Both the position numbers and the translations under genes were made by a program. A stretch of 17,445 nucleotides of DNA, taken from assembly GCA_036259875.1 (NCBI GenBank), contig DATAAZ010000071.1, forward strand, positions 1 to 17,445, given 5' to 3'. Positions 1 through 6,623 of this stretch are shown in pieces. The DNA is from DATAAZ01 sp036259875. GTDB taxonomy: Bacteria; Actinomycetota; Thermoleophilia; Gaiellales; Gaiellaceae. The first letter of the stretch is position 1; the number at the start of each line of letters is the position of its first letter. Under the pieces are notes generated by a model, which saw only the letters and a list, made by a program, of their open reading frames with translations, searched no databases and had not been told where the DNA came from.

Positions 1-1
1 G

Positions 2-1375
2 TGGCGCGAGGAGCGCGAGCAGGGTGCCGTCACGAACGACGAGGCCGTACGCAAGGCGATGGAGCACGCCGGCTCCGCGGTCGTCTTCAGCGGCACGACG
101 GTCGCGATCTCGCTGCTCGCGCTCGTGGCCGTGCCGGTGCCGGTCCTGCGCAGCATTGGCATCGCCGGCCTCCTGATCGCGCTCGTCAGCGTCGCCGTGG
201 CCGTCACGCTCCTGCCGGTCGTCCTCGCCACCGTTGGGCCGCGGCTCGACTGGCCTCGGAACCGACGGGATGCCCGTGCCAGCCGTGGTTGGTCGGCCTG
301 GGCCCGCCTGGTCGTGCGCCACCGCTGGATCGCGGCAGTGGCATCCACCGCCGTCCTGGCTGCACTCGTGGTCGCCGCCTCCACGATCCAGCTCGGGAAC
401 CCGCGCGCCGACTCGCTCGCGCAAGCAGGGCCTGCGCGCGTCGGTCTCGAGAAGCTGAAGGACGCGGGCATCGGCGCCGGTCCGCTCTCGCCGTTCGACG
501 CACTCGTGCGCGCAGGTGACCCAGAAGCGGTCGCGCAGACGCTCACCGAGGTCGACGGTGTCCAGAGCGCGCTAGCACCCGCAGATTGGCGCCGCGAGGG
601 GACGGCGATCGTGACGGTCATCCCGAGCGAAGACGGGAGCTCGCCGGCCGGCCGAGCGACGCTCGACCGGATCCGCGCCACCGCTCTTCCCGGCGACGTG
701 AAGATCGGTGGCGAGGCGGCGCAGGGCGTCGACTTCATCGACGCCGTCTACGGCAACTTCCCGCTCCTACTCGCGCTCATCTCCGTCCTCACCTTCCTCC
801 TCCTCGCGCGCGCCTTCCGCTCCCTGATCCTGCCACTGAAAGCCGTCCTCCTGAACCTGCTCTCGGTCGGCGCCGCGTGGGGGCTGATCGTGCTCGTCTT
901 CCAGAAGGGCTTCGGCTCCGACGCGATCTGGGGCATCGAGGCGACGCAGGCGATCAACATCGAGATACCGATCGTCGTCTTCGCCTTCCTCTTCGGCATC
1001 TCGATGGACTACCAGGTCTTCATCATCAGCCGGATGCGGGAGGCGTACGACCGCATCCGCTCGACCGAGGCCGCCGTCGTCGAGGGCATCGGCCGCACCG
1101 GACGCCTCGTGACCAGCGCCGCACTGATCCTCGGCCTCGCCTTCGTCGCCTTCAGCGCCCAGCCGGGCACCGAAGCCAAGATCTTCGCCACCGCGCTCGG
1201 CGGCGGAATCCTGATCGACGCGACGCTCATCCGCGGGGTGCTGGCTCCCGCAGTCGTCGCGCTCCTCGGCCGCTGGAATTGGTGGCTCCCGGACTGGGCC
1301 GCACGCCTGCTTCGGGTCGAGCCCTCACGCGTCCAGCCGGACGCACCTCAGACCCCACCCGCACCCGCCGCCTGA
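2..1375 (+). CDS. MMPL/RND-family transporter, 3' part (5' end outside window)
   Basis: This is the C-terminal part of an MMPL-type (mycobacterial membrane protein large-like) RND transporter, an inner-membrane proton-driven exporter of lipids or other hydrophobic compounds. The open frame runs from base 2 through an internal ATG at 59, and residues before that ATG (WREERAEQGAVTNDEAVRKA) match the family's loop preceding a membrane helix, so the gene continues upstream. Visible parts: a helix pair just after GSAVVFSGTTVAISLLAL, an extracytoplasmic domain (about codons 125-240), then a second cluster of membrane helices containing FGISMDYQVFIISRMREAY, the family's conserved SMDYxVF signature. 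The C-terminal tail is proline-rich. A DUF4389 gene follows after 21 bp in the same direction, probably co-transcribed. The substrate cannot be told. Confidence 0.9.
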   Translation, partial: WREEREQGAVTNDEAVRKAMEHAGSAVVFSGTTVAISLLALVAVPVPVLRSIGIAGLLIALVSVAVAVTLLPVVLATVGPRLDWPRNRRDARASRGWSAWARLVVRHRWIAAVASTAVLAALVVAASTIQLGNPRADSLAQAGPARVGLEKLKDAGIGAGPLSPFDALVRAGDPEAVAQTLTEVDGVQSALAPADWRREGTAIVTVIPSEDGSSPAGRATLDRIRATALPGDVKIGGEAAQGVDFIDAVYGNFPLLLALISVLTFLLLARAFRSLILPLKAVLLNLLSVGAAWGLIVLVFQKGFGSDAIWGIEATQAINIEIPIVVFAFLFGISMDYQVFIISRMREAYDRIRSTEAAVVEGIGRTGRLVTSAALILGLAFVAFSAQPGTEAKIFATALGGGILIDATLIRGVLAPAVVALLGRWNWWLPDWAARLLRVEPSRVQPDAPQTPPAPAA

Positions 1376-1396
1376 TCGGCGACAGAGAGGTCTCTC

Positions 1397-2101
1397 ATGC
1401 AAACGAACAGATCTAGTTATCCGCTTCGACTGACTGGCGCGCTCGCGCCGAGGCTCAGCCGCGGGCTCTGGCTCGTCAAGTGGCTGCTGACGATTCCGCA
1501 CTACTTCGTCCTAATTCCCCTCTGGATCGGCTTCGCCCTTGTGAGCGTCGTGGCCTTCTTCGCGATCCTCTTCACCGGCCGCTATCCGAAGGGGCTCTTC
1601 GACTTCAACGTCGGTGTCCTCCGCTGGACATGGCGCGTCGGCTTTTACAGCTACAGCGCGCTCGGTACCGACAAGTACCCGCCGTTCACGCTCAAGGACG
1701 TGCCCGACTACCCGGCCCGGCTTGAGATCGACTACCCCGAGTCACTGTCGCGTGGGCTCGTGCTCGTCAAGTGGTGGCTGCTTGCAGTCCCGCACTACCT
1801 CGTCCTCGGCGTGTTCGTCGGCGCGGCCTGGGTTGCCACCGACAGCGGTTGGATGTTCGGCTCAGGAGGCCTGGTCGGCCTGCTGGTCTTGTTCGCCGGG
1901 GTCGTATTGCTCTTCACCGGCCGCTACCCGAAGTCTCTCTACGACTTCGTGCTCGGGATGAACCGCTGGTGCTTCCGCGTCGCCGCCTACGCGGCCCTGA
2001 TGACCGATGCATACCCGCCGTTCAGGCTCGACATGGGTGGCGACGAGCCCCCGACCGCTCCCGACGCGGTCCCGACGACGCCCGCGCCGGCGAGCGCATG
2101 A
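1397..2101 (+). CDS. DUF4389 membrane protein with two tandem domains
   Basis: A 234-residue integral membrane protein made of two homologous DUF4389 halves. Half one has RGLWLVKWLLTIPHYFVL and FTGRYPKGLFDFNVGVLRW; half two repeats this as RGLVLVKWWLLAVPHYLVL and FTGRYPKSLYDFVLGMNRW. Each half ends in a YPPF motif (TDKYPPFTL, TDAYPPFRL), which points to an internal duplication. Each half has about two hydrophobic stretches; the C-terminus is a short Pro/Ala-rich tail. The function of DUF4389 is not established; such genes are common in actinobacteria, often beside transporters. The ATG at 1397 is preceded by GAGAGG, a reasonable ribosome site. It follows the MMPL gene closely and is probably in the same transcript. 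Confidence 0.88.
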   Translation: MQTNRSSYPLRLTGALAPRLSRGLWLVKWLLTIPHYFVLIPLWIGFALVSVVAFFAILFTGRYPKGLFDFNVGVLRWTWRVGFYSYSALGTDKYPPFTLKDVPDYPARLEIDYPESLSRGLVLVKWWLLAVPHYLVLGVFVGAAWVATDSGWMFGSGGLVGLLVLFAGVVLLFTGRYPKSLYDFVLGMNRWCFRVAAYAALMTDAYPPFRLDMGGDEPPTAPDAVPTTPAPASA

Positions 2102-2170
2102 CCGCCGCGGTAAGCACCGAGCGGCGGCAACAGCGGCGGGCGCGTTGTTGGTAACGGCAACAGCGGCCGG

Positions 2171-2280
2171 GCATCACCGGTGCATCACGAGGACGCGATT
2201 TGGCGGCGTTCTACGACACGTGCGCTGAGGCAACATCCGCATGGTTGAGCCGATTACGCCGACGAGGCGAAGAATCCGGC
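2171..2280 (+). repeat. Dispersed repeat, copy 1 (GCATCAC doublet plus MVEP start)
   Basis: A 110-bp block whose first 22 bases are identical to copy 3 at 3781. It holds two GCATCAC boxes (2171-2177 and 2182-2188) with an 11-bp period, a shared TCTACGACAC word (2210-2219) and CATGGTTGAGCC with an ATG at 2241. The reading frame begins MVEPITP as in copy 3 but loses one base within the next few codons (ACGCCGACGAGG against ACGCCGGCGGAGG), so the peptide then diverges. It looks like a decayed copy. No terminal inverted repeats or target duplications were seen. Confidence 0.75.
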
Positions 2281-2297
2281 TTACAGGCCTGCTAAGG

Positions 2298-2327
2298 AAA
2301 GCCCCGCAAATGCGGGGTTTTCTATTT
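2298..2327 (+). terminator. Rho-independent terminator
   Basis: Stem CCCCGCA (2302-2308) pairs with TGCGGGG (2311-2317) and is followed by TTTTCTATTT. The U-rich tail lies on the + strand, so it would end transcripts coming from the MMPL/DUF4389 side or from repeat copy 1. A similar but degraded element follows the tRNA-Thr remnant at about 4216-4240, and the flanking bases (AAAG upstream, TTCGGCC/GTTGGCC downstream) also resemble each other, suggesting that both came from a stable-RNA terminator. Confidence 0.75.
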
Positions 2328-2334
2328 CGGCCAT

Positions 2335-2430
2335 GCATCACCGGTACATCACGCCGATCCGGGCATCGCCTCGGATTAGGGCTCGACGACACACGGCTTC
2401 GTGGTCCTCGACCGCATGGTTGAGCCAAAC
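2335..2430 (+). repeat. Dispersed repeat, copy 2 (degenerate)
   Basis: The element recurs here as GCATCAC (2335-2341) and ACATCAC (2346-2352), again 11 bp apart, then a CGACGACAC word and CATGGTTGAGCC with an ATG at 2416. The spacer is longer and less similar than in copies 1 and 3, and the frame reads MVEPNAW before losing resemblance. Recognition rests on the preserved order and spacing of the two ends of the block. Confidence 0.6.
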
Positions 2431-2599
2431 GCGTGGCGGGTCCGCCTCGGCGGTCGGAGCCTCAGAAAGGCGTTTGCTTACAGCGCGCTCCCGTGGGACC
2501 ACGGGCCTTCCGTCGATCTTCGTTGGAGGGGTGCTCGTGGGCGCTCGTCGCCCGCGGGCTTGGTTGAACGTGGCGCTGCTGCTGTGATCGAATCGATTC

Positions 2600-3652
2600 G
2601 TGCCGACGCTCGAAGATCTGGTCGAGGCGTGGGATGGCGAGACGGTTGTCACACGGCGTGACCGCGAGAGCGGCGCCTGGATCTTCATCTGCATCCATTC
2701 GACCCGCCTCGGTCCCGCCGGAGGCGGCACGCGGATCAAGGTGTACGCGACGCCGGGGGAGGCGCTCGAGGACGCGATGCGCCTCTCAGCCGCGATGACG
2801 CGGAAGCTCGCGGTCGCCGGACTTCCATTCGGCGGCGGGAAGGCGGTGATCGCGGTTCCCGACATCCCGAGCGGGGAGGAGCGTCGCGCGCTCTTCCTCC
2901 GCTACGGCGACCTCGTCGCGTCGTTGGGCGGCACCTATCGGACGAGCTCGGACATGAACACGGGTGAGGCGGACATGGACGTGATCGGCGAGCGAACCGA
3001 GTACGTCTTTGGTCGCTCGGTCGAAGCCGGCGGCTCGGGGAATCCCGCGCCGCCTACGGCCGTCGGCGTCTACCACGGCATCCGCGCCAGCCTCTCCCAC
3101 GTCTTCGGCTCAGATGACCTCGACGGGCGAAGCGTGCTCGTCCAAGGCGCAGGCGGGGTTGGCTCGGCGCTCGCGAAGCAGTTGGCCAACGCCGGTGCCT
3201 CGGTCCTCGTCGCCGACATCGATCCCGCCCGGGCGGACGCCGTGGCAGCGCGTGTCCACGGAGAGGCGGTGGCTGCCGACGGTGTCTTCGAGGACGACTG
3301 CGACGTCTACGCGCCCTGTGCAGTCGGTGGGGTCCTAAGCACCGAGACGGTGCCGCGCCTTCGCTGCCGGATCGTCGCCGGATCGGCGAACAACCAGCTT
3401 GCGGAAACGGACGCGGCCGACGCATTGCGCGCGCGGGGAATTCTGTATGCCCCCGACTACGTGATAAACGCCGGCGGCGCGATCGCCCTCGTGGGTCTCG
3501 AGCAGCTCGGCTGGACCGGAGCGGAGCTGGACGCGGCGCTAGCCAGGATCGGTGAGACCCTGCGGCAAATCTACGAGCGGGCCGACGCGCGAGGGACGTC
3601 GACGGCCACCGCTGCGGACGCTCTTGCCGAGGAGCAACTGCAACGCAGCTAG
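2600..3652 (+). CDS. Leu/Glu/Phe/Val-type amino acid dehydrogenase
   Basis: A 350-residue NAD-dependent amino acid dehydrogenase of the leucine/valine/phenylalanine branch, which reversibly deaminates a hydrophobic L-amino acid to its 2-oxo acid in the cytoplasm. The catalytic domain shows GPAGGGTR near residue 38, MTRKLAVAG with K69 and PFGGGK with K81, the expected substrate-binding and catalytic lysines, then SSDMNTGEADMD near 116. The Rossmann domain has VLVQGAGGVGSALA near 179 followed by D206 in VADID, favouring NAD. NAGGAI lies near the C-terminus. Length is close to the usual 350-365. The GTG at 2600 is chosen because an in-frame TGA lies at 2585 and the N-terminus aligns with the family; there is no clear ribosome site, so the message may be leaderless. 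Side-chain specificity cannot be assigned. Confidence 0.9.
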   Translation: MPTLEDLVEAWDGETVVTRRDRESGAWIFICIHSTRLGPAGGGTRIKVYATPGEALEDAMRLSAAMTRKLAVAGLPFGGGKAVIAVPDIPSGEERRALFLRYGDLVASLGGTYRTSSDMNTGEADMDVIGERTEYVFGRSVEAGGSGNPAPPTAVGVYHGIRASLSHVFGSDDLDGRSVLVQGAGGVGSALAKQLANAGASVLVADIDPARADAVAARVHGEAVAADGVFEDDCDVYAPCAVGGVLSTETVPRLRCRIVAGSANNQLAETDAADALRARGILYAPDYVINAGGAIALVGLEQLGWTGAELDAALARIGETLRQIYERADARGTSTATAADALAEEQLQRS

Positions 3653-3780
3653 CCCGGGCCCGAGCTCTTGAGCGGCCGTCCGACCAAGAGCAGCGGCAGG
3701 GCAAAGGAGGCTTGCTCGGCGGCTCCGCGCTTGTGCAACAAGGCGACCCTTGCGTTACTCGCGACGAGACCCGTGGCCGT

Positions 3781-3890
3781 GCATCACCGGTGCATCACGA
3801 GGGCCCCATTCGGCGGCCGTCTACGACACAACGACCCGTCGAAAGGCCCATGGTTGAGCCAATCACGCCGGCGGAGGCGAAGAATCCAGC
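3781..3890 (+). repeat. Dispersed repeat, copy 3 (best preserved)
   Basis: A 110-bp block with GCATCAC boxes at 3781-3787 and 3792-3798 (11-bp period), TCTACGACAC at 3820-3829, a GAAAGG ribosome-site-like word and CATGGTTGAGCC with an ATG at 3850. Unlike copy 1, its frame stays open through AEAKNP. The block therefore looks like a promoter-proximal segment plus the start of a small gene, with the paired boxes about 30-50 bases upstream of the possible -10 region and start codon. Confidence 0.75.
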
Positions 3891-3978
3891 TGCGACGTTC
3901 CTGACACAGGTCGCACGCGTCGACTCCGTCGAGCGCGTCGGTCGCCGCTCGGGCCTCTACCGCGTTATCGCTGGCTGA
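3850..3978 (+). CDS. 42-residue mini-ORF linked to the dispersed repeat
   Basis: An ATG preceded by GAAAGG opens a 42-codon frame beginning MVEPITPAEAKNP and ending GLYRVIAG. The start lies inside repeat copy 3, and the same first residues (MVEP) are seen in both other copies, where the frames then break. The product would be soluble, rich in Val, Arg and Ala, with an amphipathic stretch (TFLTQVARVDSVERV). No known family is recognised. It may be a genuine small protein carried by the repeat, or only the surviving 5' end of a once longer gene. Confidence 0.35.
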   Translation: MVEPITPAEAKNPAATFLTQVARVDSVERVGRRSGLYRVIAG

Positions 3979-4147
3979 GACCGTCGCGCGACTTTCAGTT
4001 GTCGGTCTGGGCGTCGCCCCAACGCCAGGTCGAGGGCCACCCTATGGGGAGGTCGCACCAGGGTCGCACGCCCATGCAAGACGCGCCGATGAGCGGCGAC
4101 CAGCGAGGGACGCCAAGCGGCATCGTTGAGCAGAATCCGCCATGAAA

Positions 4148-4184
4148 CGACCCCCTCCTCACGTTCATGGTAAGGAGGGGGTCG
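4148..4184. repeat. 12-bp perfect inverted repeat over the tRNA anticodon-arm remnant
   Basis: CGACCCCCTCCT (4148-4159) is the exact reverse complement of AGGAGGGGGTCG (4173-4184), with a 13-base loop that contains the GGT anticodon. A second, overlapping pairing is possible between CATGAAACG (4141-4149, one bulged A) and CGTTCATG (4162-4169), so the two hairpins exclude each other. The right arm belongs to the tRNA-Thr remnant. Paired inverted arms around an anticodon loop are typical of tyrosine-recombinase core sites, which is the favoured but unproven reading. Confidence 0.7.
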
Positions 4185-4208
4185 GCGGTTCGAGTCCGTC
4201 AGAGGGCT
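4166..4208 (+). pseudogene. tRNA-Thr(GGT) 3' half, probable attachment-site remnant
   Basis: The stretch reads as a tRNA from its anticodon loop onward: anticodon GGT at 4169-4171 in the loop ATGGTAA, anticodon 3' stem GGAGG (4174-4178), a five-base variable region, T-stem GGCGG (4184-4188), T-loop TTCGAGT (4189-4195), T-stem CCGTC (4196-4200) and acceptor strand AGAGGGC with discriminator T (4201-4208). No matching D-arm or 5' acceptor strand (GCCCTCT) is found upstream, and no CCA follows. A tRNA 3' end without its 5' half is what integration into a tRNA gene leaves behind. No integrase gene is in the window. Confidence 0.7.
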
Positions 4209-4215
4209 CTGCAAA

Positions 4216-4240
4216 GGGCCCCGCAAAAGGCGGCTTTTTG
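4216..4240 (+). terminator. Degraded terminator after the tRNA remnant
   Basis: GGGCCCCGCAAAAGGCGG followed by CTTTTTG gives a short CCGC/GCGG stem and a T-run. It resembles the better terminator at 2298-2327 and has the expected position for a tRNA terminator. The stem is now too short to be confident that it works. Confidence 0.4.
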
Positions 4241-4279
4241 TGTTGGCCCTACTTGCAGAATGTCGCGTGTGGGGCGGGT

Positions 4280-4299
4280 ATGGAGCCCTTTATGGAGCC
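4280..4299 (+). repeat. ATGGAGCC direct doublet, copy A
   Basis: Two exact ATGGAGCC words (4280-4287 and 4292-4299) have a 12-bp period, separated by CTTT. The same doublet with an 11-bp period occurs at 6841-6858. It lies about 70 bases after the tRNA-Thr remnant, so it may be an arm-type recombinase site or the trace of a short tandem repeat. Confidence 0.55.
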
Positions 4300-4434
4300 T
4301 TCAGGTTCGAACGTCGCGTTCGTAGCGGTCAAAACAGCGATCTAAGATCGGCTTGAACGGACGATGACTTCAGGCGACAAGACCGCGGCTACACCGGCCC
4401 GCGGGGCGCCGAGGGCAAGCACAAAGAGGGGTCG

Positions 4435-4698
4435 ATGAACGTCTTCGAGCTTCGCGAGCGCTTGGTCGGCGACTACGCCGACTACACGCGATCGTTCATT
4501 GCCGTCCGGGACGAGCGGATCCGGGAGCTTGTCGAGAGCGAGCTCGAGTCCGGTCTGCTCTGGCCGGATCCGATCATTCAGCTCAACCCGGCCTTCGAGC
4601 CGGGCGAGTGGATCGATGAGCCTCGTCGGGCCCCCGCTCTACTAGGGATGTCCGTCTCCTGCGCTGCCCGGCAAGCGACGCCGATGATCGTCTGTTAG
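4435..4698 (+). pseudogene. N-terminal stub resembling a large DEAD/DEAH-box helicase
   Basis: An ATG preceded by AGAGGGG opens an 87-codon frame starting MNVFELRERLVGDYADYTRS and continuing through VRDERIRELVESELESGLLW and IQLNPAFEPGEWIDE. From memory, this order matches the N-terminus of very large actinobacterial DEAD/DEAH helicases, some found in defence islands; those proteins run to well over a thousand residues. The resemblance stops at WIDE. One frame over, the next codons read LVG, so a single extra C in the CCTC at about 4621 may have broken the frame, but no helicase motif follows in any frame. It is therefore a remnant rather than a working gene. An independent small protein is the alternative. 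Confidence 0.5.
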
Positions 4699-4763
4699 AC
4701 CGCCGAAGACGGAAGACGGGGCCGCTCCGTCGGCAATAATTCTTCGAAGGGCCCGCGCCTCCC

Positions 4764-6044
4764 TCACACCGCCGCCCCGACCGGCTCTCGTTCCGCGCCC
4801 GCCGCGACCGCCTCGATCTCGGCGACTGCAAGGTCGCTTGCGGTCTCCTCGGCGATCACCGATGCGACGCGGCCCGCCGCCGCTCGGTAGGCGGGGTTCG
4901 CGAGCACCTCGCGGATTGCAGTCGCGATCGCCTCGGCCGGCGCGCTCGCGTCGAGGCGCCGGCCGGCTCCGGCGTGGACGACGCGGGCGGCGATGTCGAG
5001 CTGGTCACGGCCCATCGGCAGGCAGACGAGCGGCACGCCGGCGGCCAGCGCCTTGATCGTGGTGCCGTGGCCGCAGTGGGTCACGATCAGCGCGGCCTCG
5101 CGCAGCACCCGCGCGTGCGGCGCAGACCGCACGACCTGCATGTGCGCGGGAGCGTCGACGATCGCCGGGTCGATCCCGAGGCCCGTGGTCACGACGCCGC
5201 GGACGGGCAGAGGGCGCAGTGCATCAACGATCCTCTGAAGCAGCTCGGCCTGGTCTTGGAAGTCCATGCTCAGAGCGACGAGGACGAGCGGGTCGTCGCC
5301 CGCGGGCGCCTGCCACTCCTGCGCCCACGCAGGGTCATCCAGGCGCGGCCCGACGTACTTGACGACCGGAGGCAGCGGGCCGACGAAGTCGAAGGCGCGG
5401 CTGGTGAGCACGAGGACGCGCGCGGCGCTGCGGCCCTGCTCGAGCACGTGCTCCGCCGGCGGAAGCCCCTGCTCGGCGCGGGCCTCGTTGAGCGCGGGCA
5501 ACGCCTCGTCCCAGGCCGCCATCACGAGTGCGCCGACCTCGCGGTCGCGCGCCTCCTCCTCGGGCGTCGTCGCCGGCAGGAACCCCTGGCCGAACGGAGG
5601 CACACCGGGCGCGGGGATGACGTTGATCGTCGGGTTGAGGACGACGGCGGGGACGCGCGCGGCCTCCGCCGCAACGAGCGGCCCGAAGAGCAGCAGCTCG
5701 CTGAGCAGCGCGGCCGGCCGGCGGCGCTCGATCTCCTCGCGGACATCGGCCGCGTGCAGCTTCGCCGGGCCGACGGCGAGGCGGTCGCGCATGCGAGCGA
5801 AGTCGCCGCCCGGCTCCTTGGCCTCCCAGTCGCGGATGAAGTCGCCGTCGCGCCCGTGGGCGGTGCGCTGCGGCGCGCGCGTCCAGCTCACGTGCTCGGC
5901 GCCGGCCGCCTCGACGTCGGGGCGCAGCACGGTGTCCGCCAGCACTCGGACGTCGTGGCCGCGCTGCACGAGCGCGCGCGCGACGCTCATCAGCGGCGGC
6001 GTCGTCCCGGCGCCGTCCCAGGTGGTCATCAGGAACTCGGTCAT
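4764..6044 (-). CDS. GT1-family (UGT/MGT-like) glycosyltransferase
   Basis: A 426-residue GT-B fold glycosyltransferase of the type that adds sugars to macrolides, flavonoids or other small lipophilic molecules in the cytosol. The N-terminal acceptor domain begins with FLMTTWDGAGTTPPLMSVARAL and RGHDVRVLAD; the C-terminal nucleotide-sugar domain has VTHCGHGTTIKALAAGVPLV at 321-340 and GRDQLDIAARV near 345, matching the conserved HCG...GVP...DQ pattern. The usual catalytic His near residue 13-20 (GHxxP) is replaced by GAGTTPP, so catalysis or the acceptor may be unusual. The start overlaps the TetR stop by four bases (ATGA), giving translational coupling. The operon partner suggests inducible inactivation of a toxic small molecule or natural-product tailoring; the substrate is unknown. 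Confidence 0.88.
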   Translation of the reverse strand: MTEFLMTTWDGAGTTPPLMSVARALVQRGHDVRVLADTVLRPDVEAAGAEHVSWTRAPQRTAHGRDGDFIRDWEAKEPGGDFARMRDRLAVGPAKLHAADVREEIERRRPAALLSELLLFGPLVAAEAARVPAVVLNPTINVIPAPGVPPFGQGFLPATTPEEEARDREVGALVMAAWDEALPALNEARAEQGLPPAEHVLEQGRSAARVLVLTSRAFDFVGPLPPVVKYVGPRLDDPAWAQEWQAPAGDDPLVLVALSMDFQDQAELLQRIVDALRPLPVRGVVTTGLGIDPAIVDAPAHMQVVRSAPHARVLREAALIVTHCGHGTTIKALAAGVPLVCLPMGRDQLDIAARVVHAGAGRRLDASAPAEAIATAIREVLANPAYRAAAGRVASVIAEETASDLAVAEIEAVAAGAEREPVGAAV

Positions 6045-6619
6045 CTCCTACCCCCTTCGGGATCGTGCAGCGCGGCGACGAGCTCGCGCATCGCGGTGAT
6101 GGTCTGTGAACGGCTCAGCCTCTTGTCGCGGCGGAGGAGCTTCCAGGCGTAGACGTCGGTTACGACTACGAGCTGGGCGAGCCTGCGCTTGCGCTCTAGG
6201 CCGTCCAGGCCCTCGAGCGCCGCGCCGAACACGTGCTCCACCCAGTCTTGGTGGCCCTGGCGGCCGAGCGCGAGCATCGGGCGCACGACCGGAACCCGCT
6301 CCTCGACGGCGAGCGTCCGCAGGATCATGTCGCCGTTGCGCTCGTAGTCGCCGACAAGCGTCGCGAGCGCGCCTTCGACGTCGCCTGGCTCGACGCTCCA
6401 GCGTGTGCGCTCGGTCTCCTCTGCGTGCCGCTCGGACGCCGCGGCGAAGAGCGCCTCCTTCGTGCCGAAGTGGTTGACCACCGTCTGCAGCGCGATTCCG
6501 GCCGCCGAGGCGACGCCGCGCATCGTCACGTCGTCGTACCAGTTCGCGCGGAACGCCTCCTCCGCCGCCGCGAGGATGCGCTCGCGCGTGGCGGCCACCG
6601 CGGCCGCGCGCGCCGACAT
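6041..6619 (-). CDS. TetR/AcrR-family transcriptional regulator
   Basis: A 192-residue one-component repressor. The N-terminal DNA-binding domain shows TRERILAAAEEAFRANWYDD, then the helix-turn-helix at about residues 32-51 (VTMRGVASAAGIALQTVVNHF) and the family's GTKEALFAA. The C-terminal half is helical and would bind the ligand. Its stop overlaps the glycosyltransferase start, so the two are one transcript, and an AT-rich region directly upstream provides a promoter and probable self-operator. The expected behaviour, inferred from the family, is repression of its own operon until a small molecule, perhaps the glycosyltransferase substrate, binds. There is no ribosome site before the ATG, which fits a leaderless message. 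Confidence 0.93.
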   Translation of the reverse strand: MSARAAAVAATRERILAAAEEAFRANWYDDVTMRGVASAAGIALQTVVNHFGTKEALFAAASERHAEETERTRWSVEPGDVEGALATLVGDYERNGDMILRTLAVEERVPVVRPMLALGRQGHQDWVEHVFGAALEGLDGLERKRRLAQLVVVTDVYAWKLLRRDKRLSRSQTITAMRELVAALHDPEGGRR

Positions 6620-6623
6620 TCGA

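Noticed and set aside
4121..4141. A possible fourth MVEP-like repeat copy (CATCGTTGAGCAGAATCCGCC).
   Set aside because: It matches copy 1 at 17 of 21 positions, but the paired GCATCAC boxes and the start codon are missing, so chance or deep decay cannot be told apart.
3957..4226. Minus-strand ORF with LTDSNRRPPPYHE.
   Set aside because: This peptide is the reverse translation of the tRNA T-arm and anticodon region, a well-known annotation artefact; it is not a gene.
4339..4354. Short dyad CGATC-TAA-GATCG.
   Set aside because: A five-base stem is expected by chance and it has no T-run or conserved context.
4974..6152. 392-codon plus-strand ORF across the glycosyltransferase gene.
   Set aside because: Low-complexity charged sequence antisense to a gene with conserved GT1 motifs.
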